DNA of 64,000 nt from Karstenula rhodostoma CBS 690.94 (taxonomy: Eukaryota > Ascomycota > Dothideomycetes > Pleosporales > Didymosphaeriaceae): assembly GCA_010093485.1 (NCBI GenBank), contig MU001504.1, positions 1,682,437-1,746,436 on the forward strand. The letters run 5' to 3'. How positions within the stretch are numbered: the first letter of the stretch is position 1; every line of letters starts with the position of its first letter. This document shows positions 44,410-54,949 of this stretch, in pieces. Made by a program: the position numbers and the translations under genes. Below the pieces are notes generated by a model that was given only the letters and a program-made list of their open reading frames with translations, did not search any database and had not been told where the DNA came from.

Positions 44410-44800
44410 CCACATCCTTCGCCCACATCCGTAACAGCTTTCCTTGCACCAGCTATCACAAAGCTCACCGGTACAAGGATATGACCCGAAAATTCTTAAA
44501 GATCGTTTAGAATTACAGTCGACATTCCCAGAGTCTGTTAGCGCTATCGACGAGGCACCCCACCAACAACTTTCCTTAGATCAGTTGTCACAGAGATCAG
44601 CGCAACCCTTTCATGGACAGGATCAGAATTTGCTCCTATATTATCTAGACCTACAGCCATTATTCGCAGAGTCTGCCATCGCTGTCGATAACGTACCCTT
44701 TTGCAGACTCTGCACAAAGGCGCGAGTTACACTCAACTGGGACGAGCATTGCTACCGACGGCCTTGCAGTTTTGCTGATTCTGTGCCGCTCTTTGCATAG
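44101..44800 (+). pseudogene. Decayed coding debris interrupted by (CATA)n
   Basis: Protein-like stretches occur in one plus-strand frame without a usable start: DVSKRRRKARRIRSTHD near 44,180, then DIATDDPLDPAQASGHKPPS near 44,245. The (CATA)11 tract follows. After it, PKILKDRLELQSTFPESVSA and a related YLDLQPLFAESAIAVDNVPF run to a stop at 44800. Internal similarity (LELQSTFPESVSAIDEAP against LDLQPLFAESAIAVDNVP) suggests a repeated unit. I cannot assemble a gene and think it is a remnant. Confidence 0.3.
44365..44408 (+). repeat. (CATA)11 microsatellite
   Basis: Eleven perfect cata tetranucleotides. It encodes alternating His-Thr-Tyr-Ile in any open frame. Confidence 0.95.
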
Positions 44801-45473
44801 CAAGCATATGATACGAGGCCAACTCGATTGGACTAAAATATTCGCTTCTCCGTACCTGTCCAAAACTCAACATAATCTCAGAGAAATTCCTCCACCGTAA
44901 CTACCTCTCCTACGGCGTCGAAATCATACGTACTGTGAGGTTGCCAAATAACCAGGATTCTCAGAAGGCCCGCAACCAGTACACTTCATCACGAAACCCG
45001 GTTACGATGATACATTGACTTCGCCCAGCCACAAGTGCCATGGCAAATACGCCAGCTTCCAGCTGGGAAGCCGAGCAGCAACAACACCGCACCGAAGCCG
45101 ATCGAATAGCGAATCTCTCACCTGGTCAACAAGCCGCTGGGTTGCTCGTTGAAGAACAAAGAACACAACAATAGGGACGTAATCGGGCATCGATACAGAC
45201 TAATAATAGTCAACAAGTAGGCCAACCATCTTCTTGAGTTCGACCACACGAGGGCGAAAGGTCGAGCACGATGTGTTTGAGAAGGCGGGCACTTCTGTAG
45301 TTGTAATCATCCTCGATCTTTTGTGCTCTTGCCACAGCAAAGACATAGTCTACGACGTGACCATCGAGTCCGTATAAACAAGAGTATGTTCACAATTCAT
45401 TTGGTTTATGTAACGACTGTCCCATGCAGAATTATGTCCCTGATTTGAGAACATACGTTCATAGTAAGGCCAA
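44801..45473. other. Intergenic, possible decayed coding sequence
   Basis: Short protein-like runs broken by stops; no supported gene. Confidence 0.35.
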
Positions 45474-47889
45474 CTACACACAGCCGAACTTCGATGACTC
45501 TGACGCAAGGCTTGGACTTGAGAGGACTGAAGATGCTCTCGATGTTCGCACGGGTAGCTCACGAGCGTGTCGTTGCATGGGTCGGTCAGCTCGTCTAGAT
45601 ATCATCTCCTCCTGGGCATTGTAATTATCCTGCTGCTTGTCTCTTATCCGACCGATGGTGTGCAGACAGGCTTGAAGCTCAACTCGTTCCTGTGGTGTTT
45701 GCCCATCAAGACTCAGCCACTTCACGCCCTTCAATGTTTCGACATGGTCTAGCTCAGGATGCCGGGGATGACCGAACATTGCTATGTTCCAGGATGAAAG
45801 GTTAGTGCTGTCCTCGACGGAAAGCTGAGTTATGGTGAATTTCTCCCGCTTTCGCGGGTTGCATTCGAGCACGGTCCTGCAACATTCCGCCTGCTTTACC
45901 TCTTCCTGGGAGCCGCAGTCGCAGGACGGGAAGTACATCTCAATACTCGGATCAACTATGGTCTGGGTAAGTATGTGTGTTCGTTTTTTGAAACCGGACA
46001 TTTGAGAGGGGCAACATACGCTTGAGCACCAGAAGTGTGGGCTTTGCGTTGATTTCCGTGAACACGACCAGCATAGGTAGCGTTGGCCGTTGCAAGGCTA
46101 CAGCGTTTCCCTCGCCAGGTGAAGGCATTGGTATTCGAAGTCGCGGTCGTACAGTCGACGCCATCGTATTGTTGCTATGGATGGAATCGGCTCTACTCTG
46201 TCTGTGGGAAGCATCTAGGAGCGAAGGTGGTTGGGATTCATTTTTGACGCTGGCGAGTGATTTTGCCTGCCATATTTGGATGCGGCCGATGCCTTGGATC
46301 TTTTCCGTTCGAGTCCAAGACTTTGATCGATGCAACTCCCAGCGCTGGTTTGACCTACGACGATAAGACACATATTTCAAGGGCATACATAAGACTTACT
46401 GGTCTAGTACCACTTTGTATCCAAGCAGTGCCTGTTGGAACAGAAGAAGATCCTCATCCACCTTGAACTTATATGTATATCCACTGCTGGCGCTAGGAAA
46501 ACACAACTCTATGATTTTATTATACGGTATTCTTGGTCGACCGGGTAAGGCATATTTTGGTATGACTTGCACTTGGTGCATGTTGACGACCTTGCTATCC
46601 TCATTTGGTGTATGTGTATTCCCTCCGTTTAGGCGGGATGTGACCGTTACCAGTCGAAGTTCGTTTCGCGGTCGCCGAAACACTATCAGCTCCCTTTGTT
46701 GTTGCCCATGGTCGCTCAAAGATACCTCAAAGATCTTCTCTTCCAGCTGACTTTCATCTGCCTCGGTAATCGATACGACACATGGCTCTTCTTGCGGGAT
46801 CCAGATGCGAAAGGATTCTAACTCTAAACTAGCAATGTTTGCCTCTTCGGTAACGATCTCCTGCTCATACTTCGCATATTCCATCTTTATCTGTTCTTGG
46901 ATGCTCTCAAGACACCACCGCCAAAGCGAGTCGGGACCCGCTTCCCTCAATGTAGCGCTCTCGCGCATCTGATCGAAAATCCAGCGGGCTTTGATAAGGT
47001 TGTTCAGCTGTTGGACCGTTGGGTGCCAGATTCCGAGGCCGTTACCCTTGAACTTTATCGTGCTCTGTGTACAGTGAGCAAAGCAATACATTGTCGGTGG
47101 GCCAACAAACCTGCTCCAGTGCAACTGCAAGAGCATCGAGCCCTTCTCTCAAGGGAAAACGAGCGAGATCGACATATGCATCTGGCTTGCTCAATTCGAG
47201 CGCCGCTTTGTATTGATCGTGGAGCGCTGGCATAACAGGATGTAAACGATCTTTCCTTGGCCCTCCAGATAGTCCAGCCAGAATCTCCCTTAGAACAAGA
47301 AGTGGCAGTCGCTCAATCTGTAGTCGTATATCATTGAGAGCGCTTGCTGTTGCGACCTGTACGGAGACGGATAGAGTCTGCATAAACACGCTGATTTTGG
47401 TGCAATGGAATTGGATCCGCCCCCGCAACTTCTCTGCCCTCTCGATTCCCCCAAACAAATGCCATTTCGCATTGTCCCACGCGTTCGCTTTCTTGGTCAA
47501 ATATTTTCCATTCTCTTTTAGAAGCTCCTGACATTCCTGAACTGTCTTAAGAAAGCCCCCAACCAACTCCGCTTGCTCGTGCTTCTCCTTCAACGTCTTC
47601 AACTCCCATGAATGGTAGTCAACAATGGACAACTGTACTTCGCGCACGCGAGCATATTCATCAAAGGCTTTCCCGAGCTTTTCCAGCAGACCTTCGAGGC
47701 TGCCTACATCGCGACCGAACTGAAAGTAATGTATATCTACAGTATGGCTCTTATTATTGGAACACTTGCGTGAAGATGGCAGACGGTGTACGAACCTGCG
47801 CGATTCAGCCTGGTAAACCAGATTTCTTTGATATCCTTTGCAAGTTGACCGGCTTTAATAATGTCGGCGAAACTGAACCCAAACGACAT
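45474..47889 (-). CDS. Protein with fungal STAND-type N-terminal domain, no NTPase
   Basis: Five exons: 47796-47889, 47111-47736, 46400-47064, 46020-46354 and 45474-45955; introns 59, 46, 45 and 64 nt; 733 aa, all in frame. The N-terminus (MSFGFSFADIIKAGQLAKDI) matches the fungal N-terminal helical domain found in front of NACHT/NB-ARC STAND regulators. A helical region follows (FGRDVGSLEGLLEKLGKAFD; KTLKEKHEQAELVGGF). No Walker A or B motif or repeat domain appears. The middle has beta-rich segments (EEPCVVSITEADESQLEEKI; ELIVFRRPRNELRLVTVTS). Near the C-terminus sits a Cys cluster (PSCDCGSQEEVKQAECC). It may be a stand-alone signalling or heterokaryon-incompatibility-related protein; that is inference. 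Confidence 0.72.
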
Positions 47890-48402
47890 CGGACCGTTCG
47901 GTTCGTGTGGGTCGATGGTTGAACTATAACATTCACATAGGTACTGTACGAAAGAAGGGTGATCCCTCCCAGCTTGCAGTATATGTAGAGTGTCTGCCTA
48001 GTCCAACCAGGAAGCGTTTAGCGGACTCGAGGGTTCAGCGCTGCGCCACTGCATGTGATGGATGGGCTCGTATCGCCTCATTTTGGAGCCTTGATTGGCA
48101 CGCCATTAGCTGCTGGGCGCCATCATTGGTAAGTCCAAGCATGCGACGCAGCCACCAATAATGTTGTGTTACAACAGGCATAGGACAAATACGATAGCAT
48201 ATGCAATCCAAGTCCACAGCGCCTGGATTATGCCCTATGTACAGCCTACTGTGTACATTTTCGGCTGACCGGAATGACGCCACACGTGGAGGCAGTGAGC
48301 GATAGAAACTCTCCGCCCTGTGTATGAATAGTCACGGTGGCCCAGCTTCGTCCTCGAGATAACGGTAATTCGCAGCGCCCCTCCGCCGCCCTTGTTAACG
48401 AC
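47890..48402. promoter_or_regulatory. Divergent promoter, STAND-type gene and permease
   Basis: 513 bp between opposite start codons; no supported gene or motif. Confidence 0.4.
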
Positions 48403-50332
48403 ATGGAAGAGGTGCGCCCCATACCCGCGATGGTCAACCCTCTCCTCGGGAATTTCGATGAAGAAGACCTAGTCGATCTTGAGGTTAATCACGAGCGGAT
48501 ACGTAAAGAGTATACCCCAAGCCGACACGAAAAGTTGCGTTCATTCACTGTTATGTGTCTTATCTTCAACCGCAGTATCGGCTCTGGGATATTCGCTACC
48601 CCCGCAAAAATACTCAGAGCAACCAACAGCGTGGGCGTTAACACCGTCTTTTGGGCCATTGGAGGATTCCTAACCATATGTGGGATACTGGTATGGCTAG
48701 AGTTCGGACTTTCGATTCCTCGGGAACATGTGGATGGAAAGGATCATGCTGTTCCCCGTAGCGGAGGGGAAAAGAACTATGTAAGCACTCTTTACGGCTT
48801 CAATTGTTTGAGGCTGATTTCTGCAGCTCGAATGGGTGCTCAGAAGGCCGAAGTTTCTGGCGACTTGTATGTACGGCATCGCGTTCGTCATTCTTGGAAA
48901 CCTCTCTGGGAACGCAATTGCCTTTGGAAGATACGTCCTGTTGGCTGCTGGACATGAAGACCCGGGGACTGGGCCCGTTATTGGCCTTGCTATCGGTGCA
49001 TTGACAGTTGTGGCACTTCTACACGCAATTTCTCGAAGAGGTGGTATCGTGGTGAACAACTGCTTTGCCATTCTGAAGATTGGCATCCTGTTGACCATCA
49101 TCATCCTCGGATTCACCGTACGAGGCGGTAAAAACTTCAATTCAGAAGCACCCAGACCAAACGGATCTAGCCTCAGTCCAGGAGACACCTTTTCCGATAC
49201 AAGTGGAGCATTAGCCAGTTACACGACCGCTTTTCTGTACGTCATGTACACCTACTCGGGTTTTGAGCAGCCATTCTACGTGCTTAGCGAAGTGCACAGG
49301 CCAAGGAAATACTTTGCCCGTGCTGTTATCTCCGCTTTGCTTATACTTACGGTGCTCTTCCTCCTGGTTAACATTGCCTATGTTTGCGTCATTCCCCTTG
49401 AGATGATTATGGATTCGCAAAATGCAAGCGTCGACATCACAAGCATGTTCTTTGAGCAGGTGTTTGGTAGCAATGCTGCTAAACACGTCGTGCAGGCCTT
49501 GGTTGCATTCTCGATTCTTGGGAACTTAATCGTAATGACTTTCACCGCAACGCGGGTCAAACAAGAGATAGCAAAAGAAGGAATACTCCCGAAGAGTCTC
49601 CGGCTAGCCACCTCGAGGACAACACCCACCGCAAAGTTACTCAACAAGATCACCAAGAACAAGAAGAAGGACGTTGAAGCCGTCAGTGCTGATGAGCATC
49701 TAGAACAGTCACCGATGGCAGCCCTTGGTCTTCATTGGGTCTCTTCTGTATTCCTAATCGCAGTTACATCAGGGTTGAATGTTGACGACTCATATAACTT
49801 CCTGATCTCGCTATATGCCTACGTTATCATCTCTCTCATGGGATTTTTCACAAGTCTCGGACTTCTATACGCTAAATACGTCCGAAAAGACTTCTTGTCG
49901 CAAAAACCTCCGCTGGGGGGTCCGACGGCGCCCATAATATACTGGTAAGCTTTTCCCATCGGGGTCTTTCTCATCTCGGCCTTTTTCAACTACTTCTTCT
50001 GCTAATGATGCCCAAGCGTGTGCAATGCCTTTTTCCTGATAACCGCCTTCCTCAATCCACCCAACCATCAGGCACGAACGGTCTCTGTTATGGCCAATTA
50101 CGTAATGCCCGCCATCGGTCTGTCCTCTATATTGTGGGGCGTCATCTGGTGGCTAGGGCTACAATTCGTGATGAAACAGCGTGGCCAGCGTCTGGTAGTA
50201 ACACGAACACCGTACTGCGAGAAGGTTGACGAGAAAGGTGAATGGGTTCTAAAGTATGAGATAATCGACCATGTTTGGAGGGCAGACAGTGATACTGGAA
50301 GTGTAAAAATGATGCAAAGGCGCGGCGAATAG
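48403..50332 (+). CDS. Amino-acid permease, LAT/MUP1-like (methionine permease type)
   Basis: Three exons: 48403-48780, 48827-49944 and 50017-50332; introns 46 and 72 nt; 603 aa in frame. I chose ATG 48403 (MEEVRPIPAMVNPLLGNF). Twelve membrane segments can be traced, beginning SFTVMCLIFNRSIGSGIFAT with the GSGIFATP substrate-loop motif of the APC superfamily. Later hallmarks are TYSGFEQPFYVLSEVHRP, the TM6 region, and YVMPAIGLSSILWGVIWWLG near the end. The arrangement resembles yeast high-affinity methionine permease Mup1. The cytosolic N-terminus is acidic and the C-terminal tail charged. The substrate is inferred from family only. Confidence 0.85.
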
Positions 50333-50619
50333 GGCACCTGTGTTATGGTGTGGTAACGTCACCTTTTTGAACTTCCATTGCAAATTATCTAATCATAAAA
50401 CTTCTTACACACATTTTTTTACTTCTAAACTACTGATAAGAAAGTTTACTATGCAGGATTACGTGAACAATTCCGCATGACGCACGCATTGATAGGGCCA
50501 AGTGCATTCACTACACTCTATCCTAGCCATCTCTGGTGGACATAGGAATTTAACACCCAACCAAGAGACAACAAAGCATCGTCTTCAAACAATCATATCG
50601 TCCACCAAATTGCCAGACA
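50333..50619. other. Short convergent intergenic, AT-rich
   Basis: 287 bp between tail-to-tail genes; nothing else supported. Confidence 0.5.
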
Positions 50620-51407
50620 CTATGTGCAGACCTCGTAAACCGGATCGCACGGCCATTTTTGACCCACCTCGGGCAGTGTCTGTGCAGTAGGTGCCGTACC
50701 ATGCTCCCTCAATTCCCAAATCCAGCGTCTCCCTTCGATCTCCTTGACCAAGAAATACCCAGCATTTGGATAGTTGTTTGCCACCGTCTGGTTCTTCAGT
50801 ACGCCGCCGTTGAAACCCTGAGTGGTTACCACTCCACCTCTACCCTTGGGATCCCAAGTGTCCGGCGATGCAACGTAGTAGTCGCGCCACTGCTGCCACA
50901 CAGTGCCGTAATTCTTTCCGATGGCGCTACTGAACCCTTTGTAGATTTGCAAGAAGCCGTCATAGTTATATCTCGTGTTGTTCCAGCCGAATCGCCCGTC
51001 GGGGTGGATCGCGTTGGTGTAGCCTTCAATCCAGTCGGTATCGTTGGCGGTTTCCGTTCGTGGGTAGGGATAGAAAGCTTTGGCGCACCATTAGCTACTG
51101 GAATTGCAGCGATAATGAAACCCAGGAAACGTACCAAGCACTTGACATTCTACCCAAGCTGCAAGCTGGACCTGACGTGGTTCGGTCGCATCATCCGCTC
51201 GCTTGCAAGCTGTGTCGGCGTCAATGTGGATGCGAGCAGCAGCAGCCTGACTGGGAAACGGCGAAGGTGGTACACCAGGCCTATAAGGGGTGTTTTCGGC
51301 GGACGCGACTACAAGGCCACTAGCAGCGACTAGCGATCCGTTAGCATGTTTACTTCGCTATAGTTAGCTACCTAGAGCTTCTTACCGAGAGCGGTAACCC
51401 AACGCAT
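50620..51407 (-). CDS. Small secreted protein of unknown function
   Basis: Three exons: 51386-51407, 51135-51329 and 50620-51077; introns 56 nt (gtaaga...gctag, branch gctaac) and 57 nt (gtacgt...caaag, branch gctaat); 224 aa in frame. The signal peptide MRWVTALVAASGLVVASA is assembled across intron 1, which supports the model. The mature part has RIHIDADTACKRADD, LAFYPYPRTETANDTDWIEG, WNNTRYNYDGFLQIYKGFSS and WQQWRDYY, with a C-terminal PCDPVYEVCT that could form a disulphide. There are N-glycosylation sites (NNT, NDT, NQT). I do not recognise the fold. Confidence 0.75.
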
Positions 51408-52226
51408 CTTGAAGAATTTTCTCTTCGAGGGAGAGTAGCGGATCAATTACACTGCGCGAGTGTTGTAGAAAACCGAGGTGTAACAGTGACGGAGTATTGT
51501 ACTGGGCAGGATCCAGAGACAATTAGTGAACACTTTCCGTACGCCAGATGTGCTTGCTACTTCAACAGCGAGAACTCTACGCTGTCAGCTTATATACCAA
51601 GCGGCATTTCGTACGAGAGGGGCACGTCATGCGCACGCATGTCCGTGGCCCACATTTCAGTGATAGATAATACCTCAGCCGTGTTAGCTTGTTGGTTCGC
51701 GATCTCAGTTTATACTAATGGCATCCTACTAACATGGTATTCTCCGTAGTGCGCGCTAATTCAACAGGACAAGCAGCCCGAAAAGGAGTGTCCGACAAGA
51801 AATCTCAATGCCAATGTTTGAGCTTGAGTCAGATACTTTGGCGATGACGTAAGGCACGTCTGCGCTTAAGTTAGTCCGAAGTTGGGAGAAAGTATTTTCG
51901 ACAATACAGTAGGTTCCAGATTAGGAAACACTTGCCTCATCACTCCTCTAGACGACATCGGCCTTTCACCAGCAGTCACAAGTCATCAAGAACGAACATG
52001 AAACTCGCTTTAGTCTCACCAAAAGGTTGCTTTCGGCCGACGTGATATACTCTACAAAGTATAAACAACCTTGGCGCGTGGCCTTCCGACCTCAGTTTGG
52101 GAGACGCACGGTCTCGGCTACCTTGCGACCTAGTTCAGTTCACAATGCATCAATTGGAGAGCATACTCTACCCCTCCTAGACAGCAAGTCGAACCGTACC
52201 ATGGGACGCGCCATGTTGACGGACTA
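51408..52226. other. Intergenic, no supported gene
   Basis: 819 bp upstream of one minus-strand secreted-protein gene and downstream of another; short frames only. Confidence 0.45.
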
Positions 52227-52919
52227 CTAGAGTCCGACCAGCTCCTCCCGTCGACAGGCTCCTTTGTGAAGAATGGTGTGCGCAGGCGGAGTGTTGTCCT
52301 TCATCCTGATCTGCAGCGCAGTAGTTGTGCTGCCGCTTGGGTATCGCGTGACATGCCCCTTTTTGCTGACCGAAGCGATGTCAGCCGCGATGATCAAGCC
52401 GTACTTTCCGCCATGTATGGTAGCCTTATCCTCAGAGTCTGGTAACGTGACTACCGCAAGACCCGAAGTGAAAGCCACGTATCTAGCAATGCGTTAGCGG
52501 CCACGGCGCCAGGGCTTCCCGAGACCCCGGAAACCCAGATCACGGGACGTACTGAACGGCCGGAGCATGATGGAGACCGCCGTCGAACTTCGGAGGCAGG
52601 ATGGTGAAAGTGAGGTTGGTGGTGTCGCCTAGCTGCTGCGCCTTGGTCCCTGCAGTTCCGGGGTCCGCCGAGATATCAAAGGGCCGGGTGATCTGCCAGC
52701 ACTCGATTGTTGATCGCCCGCCGGCTGCGCCAATGGCAGTGATGTTCAGATGTGTTGTGTTCTGGGCAAGGGCGAAGGCAGCCAGGAACGTGAATTGGAA
52801 GAGGAAGGCGACCACCTGATAGAGGGGTGTCAGCGTCGTGCGGCCAGGAACATGAATTGGAAGAGGGAGGCGACCACCTGAAAGAGGGGAGTCGGCGTCG
52901 TGCGAGTGCGGGCGACCAT
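52227..52919 (-). CDS. Small secreted protein with duplication-derived first intron
   Basis: Three exons: 52878-52919, 52553-52815 and 52227-52482; 186 aa in frame. Start is ATG 52919 (MVARTRTTPTPLFQ), then VVAFLFQFTFLAAFALA completes the signal peptide after intron 1 (52816-52877, 62 nt). Intron 2 (52483-52552) is gtacgt...gctag with branch gctaac. The mature protein reads NTTHLNITAIGAAGGRSTIE, CWQITRPFDIS, KFDGGLHHAPAVQYVAFTSG and GGKYGLIIAAD. This matches a widespread small secreted ascomycete family of unknown function. Intron 1 is exactly one unit of a 62-bp tandem duplication. Without splicing it the frame ends after MFLAARR. Confidence 0.78.
52781..52904. repeat. 62-bp tandem duplication, two copies
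   Basis: Copy 1 (52781-52842) and copy 2 (52843-52904) are aligned without gaps and differ at five positions, about 92% identical. The duplicated unit contains CAG|GTGGTC on the minus strand, supplying both the donor and the acceptor of the inferred first intron. Confidence 0.93.
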
Positions 52920-53563
52920 GTTGGTTGTGTACGACAAAGGTCCGGGTGGGTGGTTGGTGACCAGGCTGAAGTGACGGGGCTGAAGTGACCAGGCTGGAGG
53001 TAAAGGCACTGGCACTTGGGATCGGTCCATTTAAGGTACAAGGCTATCATTGGCGAACGGGAAGGCCCGCTGACAGGTGCTTGGGTGGCGCCTGCCGCCG
53101 TGTTTACCCCGCACGGATACGAGGAAAGAGCGAGGAATGCGTTCGCTGTCCTTCACCACCATCCGTGTTGGCCTCAGCTGCCGACGCCGCTTCTCCTAAA
53201 TTTGGCACCACTGACGACGAGCACGATAATGAACCACTCGCACCCTCGCGCACTCGTGTGAACACGACAGCGGAATGCTCTGGACAGCCACTGTTGATCC
53301 CGGTAGCACATCCACGTCGTCCAGCTCTTCCGCCATGGGGCATACACTGTGTCTGTCTGACCGTGGTCCTCCAGCTGTCCGCCCAATCTAGCCCAGTCCA
53401 TTCCGTCAAGCAACAGGCACTCGAGTTACACCACAGCGGTAATCGCAACCGGTCAGCTTTCGAGCAACTGCTTCCCAATGCCGCCGACTATAAGCATTTC
53501 TTGGTCGCTTGCGCATGTCTGCCCGTCACCTTCTCCGCTTCACGACTCAAATGGTAAGAAGTC
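52920..53563. promoter_or_regulatory. Divergent promoter, secreted protein and rhodopsin-like gene
   Basis: 644 bp between opposite start codons. Short repeats of cggggctgaagtgacc-type sequence occur near 52,960-52,990. Open frames on both strands have no support. Confidence 0.4.
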
Positions 53564-54926
53564 ATGGCTGTCACGCCAGCTGCCGCGCCTCCGCCCGGGC
53601 TGGGTTCTGATTTCGATCATCCTCCTTCCAAAGCCCAGACTGTATACATTGTCATGAGCGTGTGCCTCGGCTTGGTCACGCTGCTAGTAGCCATCCGCAT
53701 CTACACTCGGGCTCGAATCACAAAGTCGCTTTGGTGGGATGACTGTAAGTGCTTGACTCTGCTACATTTGGCGCTTCACTTCCCGCACACCGTTCAACTC
53801 ATCTTGACTGACTTTCCTCTAGGGACAAGTCTGCTAGCTTGGGTAAGCTGACGAATCCTTCAGTGTCCAGGGAACCGCCAGGAGTAACCTTGTTAGGTGT
53901 TTTTTATTGCACTACTGAGAGTCACCTTCGGGGCCGTCGAGAATGGCGGAGGCGTTGACATGTGGAATGTACCGAAATCAAAGTACACGCACTTCATCAC
54001 GGTACGTGTCGCAGAGCAAGCGGGATTATAAGATCCTGCTGACCTGTATGGGTAGTACTGGAACAACATTATGATCATGGCCCGTGTCGATATCACTCTA
54101 GCCAAAGTCGCCATCCTTTTGCTCTACCTACGCATCTTTGTGCCCCACCAGACCGGATCTCGCCAGATGTGGTTTTGGATATGGTTTATGGTGGTTTTCA
54201 ACGTTGTATACTGTCTGGTGCTCATTTTGCTCATCCAGTTACAATGTGTTGGGCACAAGACTCCGCAGGCGAACGGTAGTTGCCTCGATCAGCATGTATG
54301 TCTGCGCGGATTTGTTTCGTGGCCCTGCTCACCGTTCCCTCTATAGGTCCTTCTTATCACGGCTTCCGCCATCAACGTAATCACCGAAGTTGCAATCCTC
54401 ATAGTTGCCATTGTCGCTGTCTGGGGACTTCGAATGCCAATCGGCAAAAAGGTGGCCTGTGTCGCTGTCCTGAGTTTTGGGTCAGCGTAAGTGTGCTCGC
54501 ATTAGCAGTGCAGAGATGGCATAGAGCTGACCGATAAGTGGCATCGCATTCAGTCTGGCTCGACTTATGTGGCAATCGCTTACCAAGAATACCAACCCGA
54601 CCATGTACAATATGACTGTCATCATGCTGGCGTAAGTGCTCCGACGACTTCTGTTCGTACGCATTGGCTGATTTTCAACCAGAACTGCTGAGACAACCGT
54701 AGCCATTATGGCGGGCTGCATGCCACTACTCTCTTCCTTCTACAAGTTCCACTTCCAACGTCGCGTCAGTGCCATCACATCGAATAAGAGCCTTTCGCGA
54801 GATTCGGGAGGCCACAAACCAGGCAGAAAGCCGCATCATCCATTGAGTATATCAACCACCGAGCTGGTGACGAGAGATATTGCTCTGGAAGAGTTACAAA
54901 CCCACAAATCGCGGGTCGATTCATAA
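53564..54926 (+). CDS. Rhodopsin-like seven-TM protein (Pth11-type fungal family)
   Basis: Seven exons: 53564-53744, 53823-53842 (20 nt), 53897-54001, 54056-54295, 54347-54486, 54554-54631 and 54683-54926; 335 aa, all in frame. Seven membrane segments are recognisable, starting YIVMSVCLGLVTLLVAIRIY with the family signature RITKSLWWDDWTSLLAW across the short exon. GAVENGGGVDMW, then YWNNIMIMARVDITLAKVAI and LLYLRIFVP follow, as in fungal rhodopsin-domain/Pth11-like proteins. No CFEM domain is present. The cytosolic tail is Ser/Lys/His-rich. Members are candidate surface receptors or transporters; no ligand can be inferred. It lies tail-to-tail with the next gene, 23 bp apart. Confidence 0.87.
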
Positions 54927-54949
54927 GTACATATCGACATTTCCATGTC

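Noticed and set aside
49945..50016. Hydrophobic, membrane-segment-like reading of permease intron 2
   Set aside because: It lies in another frame, the exon frame hits TAA at once, and gtaagc plus ctaatg/ccaag gives a normal intron restoring the conserved permease sequence.
50826..51137. Frame with a signal-peptide-like start in the small secreted gene at 50620-51407
   Set aside because: It starts at TTG, not ATG, and reads through intron 2; the spliced model gives a better signal peptide and a continuous frame.
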